34,975 bases of DNA from Hirudo medicinalis (lineage: Eukaryota > Annelida > Clitellata > Hirudinida > Hirudinidae). The notes beneath the pieces are model-generated. The model did not search any database and was not told the DNA's origin. It saw nothing but the letters and a program-made list of their open reading frames with translations. Positions within the stretch are counted from its first letter, which is position 1. Every line of letters starts with the position of its first letter. The stretch is from the NCBI GenBank assembly GCA_011800805.1, contig MPNW01000627.1, positions 26,006 through 60,980 of the forward strand, written 5' to 3'. Both the position numbers and the translations under genes were made by a program. Below, one piece after another: positions 1 through 11,412 of the stretch.

Positions 1-194
1 TTCAGTATCTTTAGTTGTGACCTCGAAAAGATTATTTACTAAATAAATAATTCCCTTCCCAAGTTGATCTCTCACACTTCTATAGTTAGTTGTAGACAAT
101 AACAAACATAAAAGTAAGGATACAACAGTAATTAAGTTTATATTTTGGCGTCGATATATTATTACTGCACAAACACCCCACAAAAATATTGAAC
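1..194. other. No recognised feature
   Basis: AT-rich sequence with no coding pattern or repeat that I can assign. It may be the poorly conserved 5' part of the LTR piece that follows. Confidence 0.5.
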
Positions 195-374
195 ATTGAA
201 GAACATTCCTATTCAACAAATAATCTCGCAAGTGATCGTTATGCAATAACTGGCAACAGGGTTATTACGTAAGCGTGGTATTTAAAGGTAATACTATTCA
301 CTTGTTAACTGAATATTTGTTGAATAAATCGAACAATAAACTCGGTATAAATTAAGCCCAGTCGTTTAATTACA
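195..374 (+). repeat. 3' part of an LTR (same family as the solo LTR at 23803-24170)
   Basis: It aligns by eye with the second half of the solo LTR. Both contain TTCCTATTCA(A/G)CAAATAATC, the TAAGCGTGGTATTTA block, CAATAAACTCGG and an end of the form GTCGTTTA...TTACA. CAATAAA is a likely polyadenylation signal. The 5' half does not align, so this copy is truncated or very old. Confidence 0.7.
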
Positions 375-682
375 GTATTATACTCAACTCCTAAAACAAC
401 AGAAACTCAACTTTATTTCGACAACTATTTGATACAAGACAACGCGACAATTACCAACTCAGGCACCACACGAGAACCGAGAACTCTGAAAATCAAATCC
501 ATACGATACCAGTACAGTCCATCCTAGTACTGTACTGCATATCACAACACTAAAACTTCTGGCATATTTGTTTAATGAAATTAATTTTATGATTCGATAA
601 AACTTAATTATTTTTAATTTGCTAGACATACAAGAATGCAAGGATGCTAAAACATATCTTAATAAGGTTAACTTTATATTCA
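375..682. other. No recognised feature
   Basis: AT-rich intergenic sequence. A 74-codon minus-strand ORF at 459-683 has no recognisable domain. Confidence 0.5.
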
Positions 683-1090
683 ACTAGCTTTTTAGACCGG
701 CTTCGCCAGTCATATATTCAAGCATAATTAATTTTATTCATCTCGTTATTATTTACGTCCTTCAAATACCGCCAAATACTTGCCTTCAAAGAACCAGGTT
801 GTAAGAACTGTGCTCCCAAAACGGGACTCAAACCTGTACCGCAATCGCGAGAGGCGAAGCCTTATACATTAGACCATGCGGGAGCACAACGCTACTTGCT
901 TTCATTACCTCTCGAGTTTAAAGCTGGTATGCGATTTAGGAAAAGGTGAAAATTGAAAATAGCACAGTTGACCTAAGAAGGTCATAGAGAATGACGTGTG
1001 CAAATTTCAAGTCGCTACCGTTCATTGTTTGGGAGGAGTTCTGGGGACAGACAGGCATACGCATGCATGTTTTGTTTTATATTATATGTT
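683..1090. repeat. Dispersed repeat, copy 1
   Basis: Its left edge (AACTAGCTTTTTAGA...CATATATTCAA) and its right block (GAAAATTGAAAATAGCACAG to CATGCATGTTTTGTTTTAT) both recur, in the same order and orientation, at 13945-14000 and 14908-15052. The two blocks are therefore the ends of one repeat family. In this copy a tRNA-like segment lies between them. Confidence 0.7.
810..886 (-). pseudogene. tRNA-like segment (tRNA pseudogene or SINE head)
   Basis: On the minus strand a perfect 7-bp acceptor stem pairs TGCTCCC with GGGAGCA. An A box (TGGTCTAATG) and a B box (GGTTTGAGTCC) are correctly placed, as needed for RNA polymerase III. The T stem has a mismatch, three extra bases separate the T arm from the acceptor strand, and the anticodon stem is poor. 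This is therefore not a working tRNA. Confidence 0.55.
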
Positions 1091-4000
1091 GCAATAATTT
1101 GCCTTGAAAATCTATTAGAGTTACAATGAAGTTAGTATGTTCTCCACTCGATAAATTGTAGCTCATGTTTTCGAGGATATATAATTCGGCATAATCCCAG
1201 CATTGGAAGTACGATGTAAAAAGCAGTTTTTGAAAGATGGCCAGTTTTTAAGGATGGACAAATTTTCAAAACCTCGAAGATTTCAAACAGGAATCAATAT
1301 CCATTGGATGATGCCATGTGTTTTCGAATTGGTAAAACCTTGTTGGGGGTTGATTAACCATCTACAATCCAGAAGCGGAATTGCCGAATCACAGTAATTA
1401 CTGAATCCGCTCATGAGTTTATATTTTCTATCGCGTGATCAACAAAATCATGTTGCTATTCTGGCCGTTATCAACGAAAGAGAAGGCATTCCAATCGGGC
1501 AGTAGCTTAGCGGTCACAATTTGTAAAATCTCTCGTTACATATATTAGAAAGAAAGTAAAAATTTGAACTTGAGAGGTCGAAAGCGTTCTATTTCGTTTT
1601 TGAAGAATCAAAGCAGTTCTCAACCCCACCTTTGTTTAACTCTGTCGGAGTTTTGGAATTGTACAAAAATTGCCAAGACAACATTATAATGGGATAAGAG
1701 CCCGGCAATGTCATAGTATTTGGTATGATCGTCAGCGACATTGATAACACTAAGTAACAAATTTCAGTTTATTTTTGTTCATGGGCAAAAATTGTGTTTT
1801 CCTATTCCCTTGTGCCTAAAATAAGTATAAAATAGTTATTGTTCCATAGAACATTTCGAAATGAACATGTTTCCAAGAACATTCTCAATTCAAATTCAAT
1901 GCCTAGTAGAGTTCCAGAATTTCAATCAGCCAATATTTAAAGTGCCTTATATATCCTAGGATATATATGTATATATATATGTCAAGGCACCATAACAAAC
2001 CAGAGCAGTCAGAAGGCAGTCGAATAAAAAAAAATCAAGTGAATGAGTAAATGCGGAAATAAAAATAAATAAAATTAAAATTAAAACATGCAAATAAAAC
2101 GTAAATGGTATGTTTGTGTTTTGTTATGAGTAGCATTTATCAGAAATCAGTTTTTAGTTGAGCACGAAAGACCTCAGGTGTGGCGGCAGTTCGATTATGA
2201 ACGGGGAGGACATTACTTTCTAGGACAACCGACGTAGAAGGAGCGGCAACCAAACCTGACACTGTGGGACCAGAAACATGGGATGACATGAAGAGCGAAG
2301 AGGTGCTCGTCCGGATGTTGTTGTTTTAGCCTGTAGAGGAGAGATATTTTGTTGCATCGTAGGGTATAACTTTGTATATTATTGAAGAAATTTTATATGG
2401 GGTATTTTGAGCCAGTGTAGACTCTCCATGAACGCAGCCAAATATATCTCGATGAGATCAGTGAATTCATAGAAAAAACGGTGGATTGACACATACATAA
2501 TTGATGCTTAGAAGTGCCTTGACGTTCGAATTTGACGGCTTATGAAATTTGCATCACCGGCTGATAAATTACAAAAATCCCTCCATTCAATTTCACTTCT
2601 CTTCTTGTCAAAGATTGTATGTTTATGGTCCTATGATATGTTAGATCCTATTTTTATCCCAGCCTCGATCATTTGTCACCTTTTAAACAACAACTCTTGG
2701 ATCATTAACTGCTGATGATGTTGCTATCAAAAAACCAATCCGAAAACGAAAAAAGACACTCCAAATGCATCCTTGCGTGCCCCGATTAGGATGGGAAGAC
2801 TGGGGATTCTCCTACTCCTTTCATTGGATTCCAGAAATTATAATCCGTAGAATGTCCATGGTTCTTCAGCAGGCCAATGCAAGTAATGATCGGTTCATGA
2901 TAGACGTTTTGAGTGAAATTTAACGTCGCTGGTGAAGTCATAAGTTTCGGAAAACCACCAAAGACATGTATAACAGTTGATGCCAAAACAGCTTGAGATT
3001 GTTTTCGGAAGCAGTGGGATTAAGCAAGTGATTGGTGACTGGTAGAATTCTATTCATCCAAGATGTAAGCCACAAAGCTCTATAACAAACTGCGGGAATC
3101 AAGAGCGACACCACTGGCCAGCACAATTCAGTCTCGAATCACGACCGTTGAAGGGACAATACCATTTATGTGCATGACATTTACATCATGCGACATCGGT
3201 AGCTATGGTGTCACGACTTAGATCTTAATAGGGTTTACCAATTCACCAAATATAATAACCCCGACGTTCACAAATAGATAAGACAGAGCAGGCCAAGATG
3301 GGACGCAAGTCTTATGAAGGAAGTTGTCAATGCCTTCACCATCAATCTCATCCTTCAGTATTCAATCTCTTTGGAAAAAGATCGGCCTTAACAAGATTTC
3401 TGATGTAGGCATAAACAAAGAAATTGTTGGAGACCCACAAAATCTGGAGGATCTTCAGGAGTAACACCTGAAAAGGATGAAGGATATCCAGCCCAGTCAA
3501 CGCGCCGGATGAGCTTAGGCTAGTCGAGACTACCCCTTTTATACAGAAATTACACCAATATCCTCCGCTTGAAGATCTAGAAAAACTAGAAATCGTTGGC
3601 TAGCTCATGATAGCACCGTCGTAATCGTCCAGTTATGTGACGTACGCAACAAATTGATAGATAGCTAGTAACCGAGCGATCGCCTATAGCTTTCTAAATC
3701 AGAATATTTGTAAAGAGAATATTCCTATTCTTATTTTTATATCAGTTGGTGAAACTAATAAATAAGTAAAACTATTCTTTTAGAATAATATTTAACTATA
3801 TAATTGTTTATATGTTTTGACAAAAACTTTTTGTACGTATATATATTTCGGTGAAACACTTTCTGCAAGATTCAAATTGCTCTGAGTCAATATTTTTAAA
3901 ATCATATTTCGAAGGTAAATGTAATCCAGAAAAGTAGTTCTGGGAATAAATCTACGTTTTTGGAGAACGAATTTTGCCTGCTGAAAGAATGTTCCCATGG

Positions 4001-4110
4001 TAAGATTTTATCGATTTTTTATTTTAAAGAAAGTGTATGAGCACAGGTCCGGTCCACAGAATTTGGAATAGACTCAATTACATAAATCAAGACTAGTTAA
4101 ATTTACTCTA
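1091..4110. other. No recognised gene; probable old repeat debris
   Basis: No ORF here exceeds about 70 codons and none has a domain I know. There is a TATA-rich palindromic run near 1950-1980, a perfect 10-bp inverted repeat (1981-1990 with 2514-2523), and short coding-like stretches such as SLWKKIGLNKISDVG near 3362-3470 on the plus strand that I cannot assign. Confidence 0.5.
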
Positions 4111-4180
4111 GGCGTCGCTAGCAGAGTTAGGTTTCGCTTCGGTGCGGCTCCGTTAGGAGTTCAATTCCTAGCAACTCGCA
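4111..4180 (+). pseudogene. tRNA-like segment, possible SINE head
   Basis: It contains an A-box match (TAGCAGAGTTAGG) and a B-box region (GGAGTTCAATTCC) inside a perfect 5-bp T stem (TAGGA/TCCTA) with a 7-nt loop. The acceptor strands do not pair, so it looks tRNA-derived rather than functional. Confidence 0.4.
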
Positions 4181-4767
4181 AGAGTTTCTAAAACTAACTA
4201 ATATTACATCCTTCACACTATTATTTTAAGAGTCCGTTGAAGTTGTTGCCAGGAGATACTTTAGTTTAAAAAATATCGATATGTCGGGGTAGATAACCCC
4301 CTCGAATTTTGTTGTCAAATTCTAAGTAGGCCCGTTACAACATTTTTTATAACTTATTTTTCAGGATGAATACAGGCAGATTGAAACATTTAGAGTTTTA
4401 TTTTATTTTATTTTCAACTTGGAACCAAAACTTCTTGATTGCACAGCTCAATGCAAGAAGTTTTAGTGTGAAAGTTTGAAAGTGGCCGTTTGATGTCTTA
4501 CATCTAGTAATCAGATGTAGAATCATTAGTAGTGATTCAGACGCTACTTTTTTCGTCACTGTCTTGATAATATAAACTTTAATATCGCAGACAAGCCCAA
4601 AGATGGCGATATCAAAACATGATTAGATTAAACATTATTACATTAAACATGATGATATCAAAACATGTCAGAGTCAGTGGCATTAAAGAAATAAACAAGA
4701 ATTTTTCGTTGGAGAAAATCTGGAAGCGTCTTCTGCTATAATGTTATCAGATCCACCTGGACAAATT
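4181..4767. other. No recognised feature
   Basis: AT-rich. A short tract near 4610-4670 repeats the unit TTAAACAT/ATCAAAACATG. No coding pattern. Confidence 0.45.
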
Positions 4768-4802
4768 TCTTATTTTTTTATTTATTTCAACCAAAAAGAG
4801 GG

Positions 4803-5614
4803 TCACACGTGACTAACAAATTGCAGTCGGTCAATGTAAAGATATAGAGTGCTTAGAAATTTTAATAATTTGAAGTTATATATTGTTAGATATTTTGTTA
4901 GATCAGATTTGGAAATGCAGGCTTTAAATCTACTATGGGTTGTGGAGCTGATAATATCTGGGGGCAGAAAGTTCCAGGGTTCACGATGGGATTGATGAGG
5001 AAATGGAGCCTGTGAGTGGTGGAGCATTTTTCTTGACATAGGCGGAGGGTATGACCACGTGTGCGAGAGACACGAAAACAGGAAATTTGGGGATGGTGCA
5101 GTGAGTGAATTCGTGTAATTTTTTACACACATAAATCGAGGGTGAGGCGTCGGTGTTCGAGTCGTTGAGTCCGAGTTTCTGGAGTCTGCTCCTGTAAAGT
5201 AGAGTTCTCAATCCTGGAATGGCCCTTGTGAAAAACCTTTGGACACGTTCGATCTTTGTTACGAGCTGCTTGTTATGGGGGCTCCAGACTGGGGAACAAT
5301 ATTCAAGGATTGGCCAAACATAAGTTCAATATGTTCTGGTCAATATTCGCTTGTCTCGTGATCGAAAGCATTTGAGGATAAGGCGTAGTCTGATAAAGGC
5401 CTTGTGAATGATATTGTTGATATGGGCTTTGAAAGTAAGTTAGTAAACTTACTATGAGGACACCAAGGTCACGTATATTGTCTGTGAAGGATATGGGTCG
5501 TGAGCGAATTGTGTATTGGTTGGGCGTGGTGCTATTCCCCGTTGTTTTCATGGAAACTTGGAGACATTTTTCTGGGGCTAATTGTAATTGCCATGTTTCA
5601 CTCCATAACACCAA
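4803..5614 (-). pseudogene. LINE ORF2 thumb and C-terminus
   Basis: It starts with the WQLQLAPEKC thumb motif that follows the palm in LINE reverse transcriptases and ends with EPWNFLPPDIISSTTHSRFK and KACISKSDL, the usual CR1-group C-terminus. It is spread over at least three frames. The stop at 4803 is followed within 40 nt by the A-rich 3' end. Confidence 0.75.
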
Positions 5615-6210
5615 CCAATGTCAACTTGCCAACTGTCAATAGCAGTTTGTAAGGAAGAGTTGTGGGGAGATGATGTTGAGTAGAGCTTGATGTCATCAGC
5701 GAATAGTTTGTATTTAACAGAGTTGTCTGTAAATATGTCCACAACATCATTTATGTAAATAAGGAAAAGCGTCGGGCCTAGCACACTCCCTTGAGGCACA
5801 CCACTGGTCACATTTCCATTGTTAGATAATTGGCCATTCATCTTCACGGCTTGAGTTCTATTCCATAGGAACTTCCTTATCCATAAAAATGGGTTGCCGA
5901 AATTCCGTAAGCCTGAAGTTTTATCAGTAATTTTTGGTGAGACACTGAGTCGAAGGCCTTTTTGAAATCAAAGTATATAATGTCGGTGCCCTGGTGGAGC
6001 TGCATTGCAGTTAACCAATCATTGGTACACTCAATTAGGTTTGTACATGTTGACCTCATTTTCAGAAAACCATGTTGATCAGGAGATATAAGGTTGTTTG
6101 CCTGAAGGTAATTTAGAATGTCTTTATTGATCACTTGTTCCATTGCAAGACAACAAGAGGATGTGAGTGATATTGGTCTGTAATTCCCTGGATCAGATGT
6201 GGAACCTTTT
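5578..6210 (-). pseudogene. LINE reverse transcriptase core
   Basis: In order on the minus strand: NYRPISLTS (near 6180), IIYFDFKKAFDSVSHQKLL (catalytic Asp of motif A), SGVPQGSVLGPTLFLIYIND, and FADDIKLYS with the catalytic Asp pair at about 5692-5703. All palm motifs survive, but frameshifts fall at about 6140, 5860 and 5600. The FDFKKAFDSV / GVPQGSVLGP / FADD set places it in the CR1/Jockey group. Confidence 0.87.
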
Positions 6211-6868
6211 TTGTGGGTAGGAGTGATATAGGCTGAGCTCCAATCGAGGGGTAAATGTGGTCAGGAGTGAAAATGATTTTTTCAAGTTTTTTTTGCTGGT
6301 GCGAGGAGGCATGGTACAATTTGAGCCATCATCAGCTGTGAATACACTGCAGAAATAATTGTTGAAAATATTGGCTATCTCGGTTGGATTTGAAGTGAAC
6401 GTACCATCCTGTCTTTTTATCTCCTGTATTGGGTTATGTGTTGATAGCCTTCTGTTGACAAATCGATAGAAACGACCAGTATTTCTAGCTGATATAAGTG
6501 AGCTCTCCTGTGACTTATTATAGTCTTCTAAGATCCTTTTGAGATCTCTAGAAACTTTTCTGTAGATATTTTTGTCTTCAATCCTCCCATTTGAATGCCA
6601 TTTATGGAAGGCATGAAGTTTCAGTTTCTGAGCTTTTATTATGAATTTAGGGTAAGATGGCTTTTTTACTTTTGTGGTTTTGATAAGTTGACCTTGTCCT
6701 GGAGAAACAGTTTCCAGCAGTCATCAACTGAGAAGCAATGCTGAAAAAAGTCACTCCATCTGATTTCAAAAAAATAATTATTGAGATTCCTATAATAGGA
6801 TTTGGTTATGTGTTGATAGTTTTGGAAATGGAGCATAGTTGATTGTCTGGGAAGGTTCGGTTTGAAAA

Positions 6869-7360
6869 CTATAGTGTTGTGGTCACTCTGAGCAATTGGG
6901 GCATCATTTTAATCTGTGATAAAAAGCATGCATCATTCGAGAGGAGTAGATCTAGGATATTTGATTGTCGAGTTGGAGATTCAACAAATTGATGTAGTCC
7001 CACTTCATCTATAAAGTTAGTAAATAAGTTGTAAATTTCGTTATTGGGATGAGAATAGTCTTTCCAGTTGAGATCAGGAAGATTAAAGTCTCCCATAATG
7101 CATACCAGCCTTGTGTTGTTGCATAAGTGAGTGAGACATTGGATGCNTTCGTTATTGGGATGAGAATAGTCTTTCCAGTTGAGATCAGGAAGATTAAAGT
7201 CTCCCATAATGCATACCAGCCTTGTGTTGTTGCATAAGTGAGTGAGACATTGGATGCTGTCGAAAGTGTAATCTTTCAGAAACAGATTCAGAATTAAATC
7301 CTCCTAGTCTGTAGTAGATTATAGTTCTGCAGGTTGAGCTATCAGCGTAAATATAGACAC
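6869..7360 (-). pseudogene. LINE endonuclease (APE-type) remnant
   Basis: GDFNLPDLNW is the conserved GDFN motif of APE-type LINE endonucleases. It is followed by PTRQSNILDLLLSN, the usual C-terminal half of the domain. The N-terminal half is missing or unreadable. The GDFN block appears twice only because of the duplication around the N at 7147. Confidence 0.8.
7037..7257. repeat. Exact 110-bp duplication around a single N (assembly seam)
   Basis: 7037-7146 and 7148-7257 are identical and separated by one N at 7147. An exact copy inside a strongly decayed LINE is best explained by two overlapping contigs joined without merging. Confidence 0.85.
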
Positions 7361-7363
7361 AAA

Positions 7364-7850
7364 CTATTTCACTGACGAAATGTCTTGTGCAGCCTTTGAT
7401 CTCTTCTCACATCTTTTCTGATAAGCAGCCTCGGTCTCTCTGGGAATTAGATCATGATTTATGAACACTTTCCTGATAGATGGATCAGTGGACGGTCGGA
7501 GGACTCGGGACTCGGAGATCAGACCGCTTCTGGATTCATGAGAGTAACACAGAGCCTGGTGTTTGCAGGCTCCTTTCCAGATCGACAAACATTTACAAAA
7601 GCAGGTTTGACGGTTTGCTCAATGAAATTTTGGATGAGCCTATCATCGTTGACTGAGGGCTGAGGTGGCATACCGGAGATAATGAGGTTTTTTGAACGTT
7701 TGGTTTTCTCCAAGCATGGAGTTGTCGAATAAGTTGTAGATCACTCCTATCTGCTTTTGAAGCAAGAGGTGCCAAGAACCAGAACTTGATATAAACTTTT
7801 GAACTGAATGTGTTCACACACAGGAGGCCCCGTGACTCTCGCCATGTCAT
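7364..7850 (-). pseudogene. LINE ORF1 remnant (nucleic-acid chaperone-like)
   Basis: Minus-strand pieces include KTKRSKNLIISGMPPQ, then RVLRPSTDPSIRKVFINHDL followed by PRETEAAYQKRCEKR. The pattern 'RN(L)IISG...' then 'R...S.DP..R..VFI..DL....E.A' is usual in the first ORF of CR1-like LINEs. The pieces lie in two frames, so it is broken. Confidence 0.65.
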
Positions 7851-8000
7851 CTTAAACTGTAACTGAAAGAGTCAAACCTTGGTGATGTAAATGGCCTTCA
7901 CCTTCCATCGGGCAGGATGCATCGACCCAGGAGGTCCAAACTTCTTCCAATTTGGTGGTTTTCTTCCTGCTGCTACTCTCTAACACAAATTTCTTAGTCT

Positions 8001-9349
8001 TAGTTGCTCAAAATAGAGCCTTCAAATAACTTTAATTTGATATAAATATAAATCCTTTTAGGTGCTCTAGAACCAAACTTATAGCCTCTCAACATGAGTT
8101 GTTGGCATTCGGTCAAAGTTCAACGAGACATATTTCTGACACCGATTAACAAAAAAAATCTAAAATTTAATCTTTTAACTTACTCATTCAGGTTAACAAC
8201 TGAACCCCTCATGTTTAATAGTATTAAAAATTATATTCCATCAATTGCCAGAGGAGATTTTAATGTAAGAAATAATTCAGCAACATTCCTTACGTAGATT
8301 GCAAAAATATCTTTAGTTTTTGGGGCGTATAAAATCAAAGATTCATGCGGGGCGCATTGCCTTGGGCTTTTGAAATGAACTCGCCAGAGGAGAAGTCTAA
8401 TAATCTTCTGGTAGTCTCATTGCATTATAATACCAAACATAATATACTATAATAATAAAAGCAAACATAGAGTGGGCTGATCACCCTTTTCAACCAGCGG
8501 ACCGCATAAAACTAGTCTTGAAGTTGAAGGTCGGTGTCGCATGAAATATTTCCCGGGATTTTATATCGCATGTAGAATTATTCCCTCTCCCCGTGAAATA
8601 AATCATCCTATGAGATATTATCAGGGTTAGAGTTAGGGGTTAAGGTATTGGTGAGGGATATCATAGAAAGTTAGGAAATCCCCACAGGATAATGCAATTT
8701 ACTGGGGGGGGGGGTGGGGTGGGGGGGTTTAGTCTCTCGAGTGCGATATTTCGTGACGACATTTTTAATGTTGAGGTTTGCGGGCGTCAGCATACTTCTT
8801 TTTGTATCACTGGGTTTCAAGCAAGAGTTAATTTTATTTTTAAAATTTATCTTTTATTTCTTAAAGGTACAGGGAATGCATCGGCTGGATTTTTTAATCT
8901 TGGAACCCTGTCAAGTGGGAAGAACTACGACTTCAAACGGCAGGTTATTTTAAACGAATGTTTCATTGATATCTTTCTAATAAGTAGAAAATTACAAATT
9001 GAACTCTCATGTATCAGTATGTAATAACAAATGTTGTATTGCGACGAAAGATATGTGAAAACCATGGCTCTACAGAGGGCGTACCATTTTCTCTTATCTC
9101 GTCTGGTGGAGGCATCTCGGACGTTGATTTTTCTTGTTTTGAAGGTAACTCCTTTTTTAAGAATCTTAATTTTTACGTGAATAAGAGCTATATAAAATAT
9201 TAGTAACATATTTCTTGTGCTGAAAATGTTTGTTTGAATATTAAAGGTAACTTGCTTTTGTGGGCCAAATCTTTGTTTTTCAGGATCAAACAAGCTTTTA
9301 AATTATAAATTAAGTAAAGTTAATAGTGTATCTTGTCACATTTCTTTTT
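8001..9349. other. No recognised gene; G-rich tract
   Basis: Several ORFs of 60-122 codons on both strands overlap one another and show no domain, so I regard them as chance. Positions 8704-8727 are a near-pure G run broken by two T residues, able to form a G-quadruplex. Confidence 0.5.
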
Positions 9350-9596
9350 AATTATATCTCCTGAAGTCTATGTTTTATTGATTCCAAGAAGGGTTTCAGA
9401 CTTTGCTTGCCCAATATTTTCCATGCCTCTCAGCATTTTCCAGTTTCTGGATGTCACAATATTGCCATCCTATGCATTTTCGATCGGAGTTAAGCCTGGC
9501 GTACGAGCAGGCCACTTCAGAACTTTGAAATTCCTTTTCTGGAAGGACAACCTTGTGAATTTCGAGTTGTGGATGGAGGCACTGCTGAAAAATAAT
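9350..9596 (-). pseudogene. Tc1/mariner transposase relic
   Basis: The minus strand reads SASIHNSKFTR, then FKVLKWPARTPGLTPIENA, a stop, and DGNIVTSRNWKMLRGMENIG. The sequence WPA(R/Q)(S/T)P(D/G)L(T/N)PIEN(x)WD is the C-terminal signature of Tc1/mariner DDE transposases, with the final acidic residue in PIEN. The Trp of the usual W-D pair is a stop codon. Only the last third is visible. Confidence 0.78.
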
Positions 9597-9614
9597 TTTG
9601 TCATACTAAGGTAG

Positions 9615-10974
9615 GAGATATTCAGAGTCTCAACATATTTTGAGGAATTCTGCTTTCTCTCTAAGACCGACTATTCAAGAGAAGGAAATGGTAGCCTAGA
9701 CGATGATGGATCCATCTCCAGATTTTCCTTCAAAATATGACTTTAGAGATCCTCCGAAATCATGCCAGTAATATTTGAAGCCCTCTGGACCATCCAAATT
9801 AAATTTTTTGATCTACCTTATTTGTACGGATCTCTAAAATTTTAATTCCCCGCCATTTGAACATGTACAAAGAATGTACAAGTGGTGAGGAAACTCAGGA
9901 AATGAAACATGTTTATCCAAACCTGTCAACAATTGTTGGCATCGTATTTTACCGGCCTTGCCAATAAGCAATGAAGGAGCAGAATGGTTAGGTTTTAGGA
10001 GGCAGACATGAAGTTCAAAATTAAATTGATACTATTTTCTACGTCGACATGTTTATATTGCTGATTCTTGATTATGTGTCTAAGATCGCCCCGTGTTCAA
10101 ATTCTTGTTAATAAAATCGAGTCAAAATAAAATCTCTTGTGGTCAGAAATTAAAATTTTTTTTTCTTTTTAGACGGTATGAGTGATCTAACATATTGGAA
10201 TCGTTCGAGAGAAATGGCTGACAAGAATTATAAAATATTCTGACTAATGACTTCATCGATCAATTTCGTTGACTATTATTGTTACAATAAACTTTAGTAA
10301 AATAAACTAGTTATTTTATTGTGAGACAATTTTTATTGTGACAATAAGCAATCTCAACGAGGTCTTATCAGGAAACTGTATATGTGTGAAGTTGTTTTGA
10401 GTCAAATTTGCGCAATAAGACTAAAATGTAAAATGTTAATGTAAAAAAAAACTTTGTTCCCCATTGTTGTGCCCTGGTCGCTACGTTTTAAAGGTGGTTC
10501 CCATTAACTTCTCCGACGTTCAATAGTCAATTCATTTAGCAATTACTTTTCCAGTATCGGATAGCTATGACCTTGCCTCAAACACCAACAGAACGGATGC
10601 TATAGAGATTTCATAGGAAACTCAGTACCTTGATATAGAAAAGGGCGAGCTTACATTACCTGTGGTTGAACGTTTACGACATCACCAGCTCTTCACCGAG
10701 TACACCTCCGGTCGTATCAGCCAGAATGTCTATACAAACATAAATTTTTATAAATTAATTTAATTTTATTTTATTGCTTTTTAAATTTAGAATCTTTCAA
10801 GAGCTGGTTATACGTAGACAAACGTTCATTTTTATTTATATAGATTTGTACAGATAATATAGCCATAATTAAGTTAATTTAAGCATAAAGTTTTATAATA
10901 TTAAGGCGTCTTTGTTTACTTTGAGAATGTGAATATCAATACGCGTCTGCGATTACTCCAGTCTTGCTACTGCG
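9615..10974. other. Region upstream of smo; nothing firmly recognised
   Basis: AT-rich sequence containing the presumed smo promoter and 5' UTR. No convincing TATA or initiator stands out. The last 50 bases before the ATG are less AT-rich and free of upstream ATGs in good context. Confidence 0.4.
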
Positions 10975-11412
10975 ATGGGAACGTTTTATATTGCATATAT
11001 TGTTTTAATTATTTTATGCATCAGTCCAATATTGTCGAAGAACGCGTGTATAAAAACATTTGAAGGCAATCGATGCCTGAGATTACAAAACAAGACCTGT
11101 TTCACGAGTGATTTAACTTACAGTTTTACTACTTCGATTTTGGTGTCGGGTCATTCGGACTCAAACAAAGACTTGAAATTATGGGAAAACTTAAAACATG
11201 TGCCAAAATGTTGGGATGCCATTAGGCCCGTTCTTTGTGCGGTTTACTTACCACGCTGTGATTATGATGGTACGATCAATAAATCACTAGTACAACTACC
11301 AAAGAAGAAAATGTGTGATTTTATGAAGGGTCCCTGTAAAATTGTTGAAGAGTTAAACTTATGGCCAATCTATTTGAACTGCAACTACTATTATTATTCT
11401 GAAGGCTGCCAT
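10975..11412 (+). CDS. smo: smo exon 1: signal peptide and frizzled-type Cys-rich domain
   Basis: The 146 codons start at an ATG in good context (GCGATGG). Residues 1-22 are a hydrophobic signal peptide (MGTFYIAYIVLIILCISPIL). Residues 25-145 hold ten cysteines in the SMO CRD pattern, including KCW at 78-80, LCAVYLPRC at 87-95, MC at 113-114, GPC at 119-121 and EGC at 143-145. The donor GTAAGT follows at 11413 (phase 0). Read-through would reach a stop 11 codons later, which supports splicing here. Confidence 0.93.

Larger units (their letters stand above)
4768..8000 (-). mobile_element. CR1/Jockey-group non-LTR retrotransposon (LINE), decayed
   Basis: The element reads right to left: an ORF1 remnant (about 7364-8000), an endonuclease remnant (6869-7360), a linker and reverse transcriptase (5578-6870), the ORF2 C-terminus (4803-5614), and a 3' end made of AAATAAATAAAAA-type sequence (4768-4790). 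Several frameshifts and a truncated endonuclease N-terminus show it is dead. The Pol domain order and the C-terminal PWNFLPPDII/FKACIS signature are typical of the CR1 group. Positions 7148-7257 are an assembly duplication. Confidence 0.85.

Noticed and set aside
6869..7207. A LINE endonuclease with a doubled GDFN domain
   Set aside because: The doubling spans the N at 7147 and is an exact 110-bp duplication, best explained as an assembly artefact.
8925..9293. A 122-codon minus-strand ORF
   Set aside because: Low-complexity Lys/Ile-rich translation of AT-rich DNA, overlapping equally long ORFs on the other strand, with no domain or repeat support.
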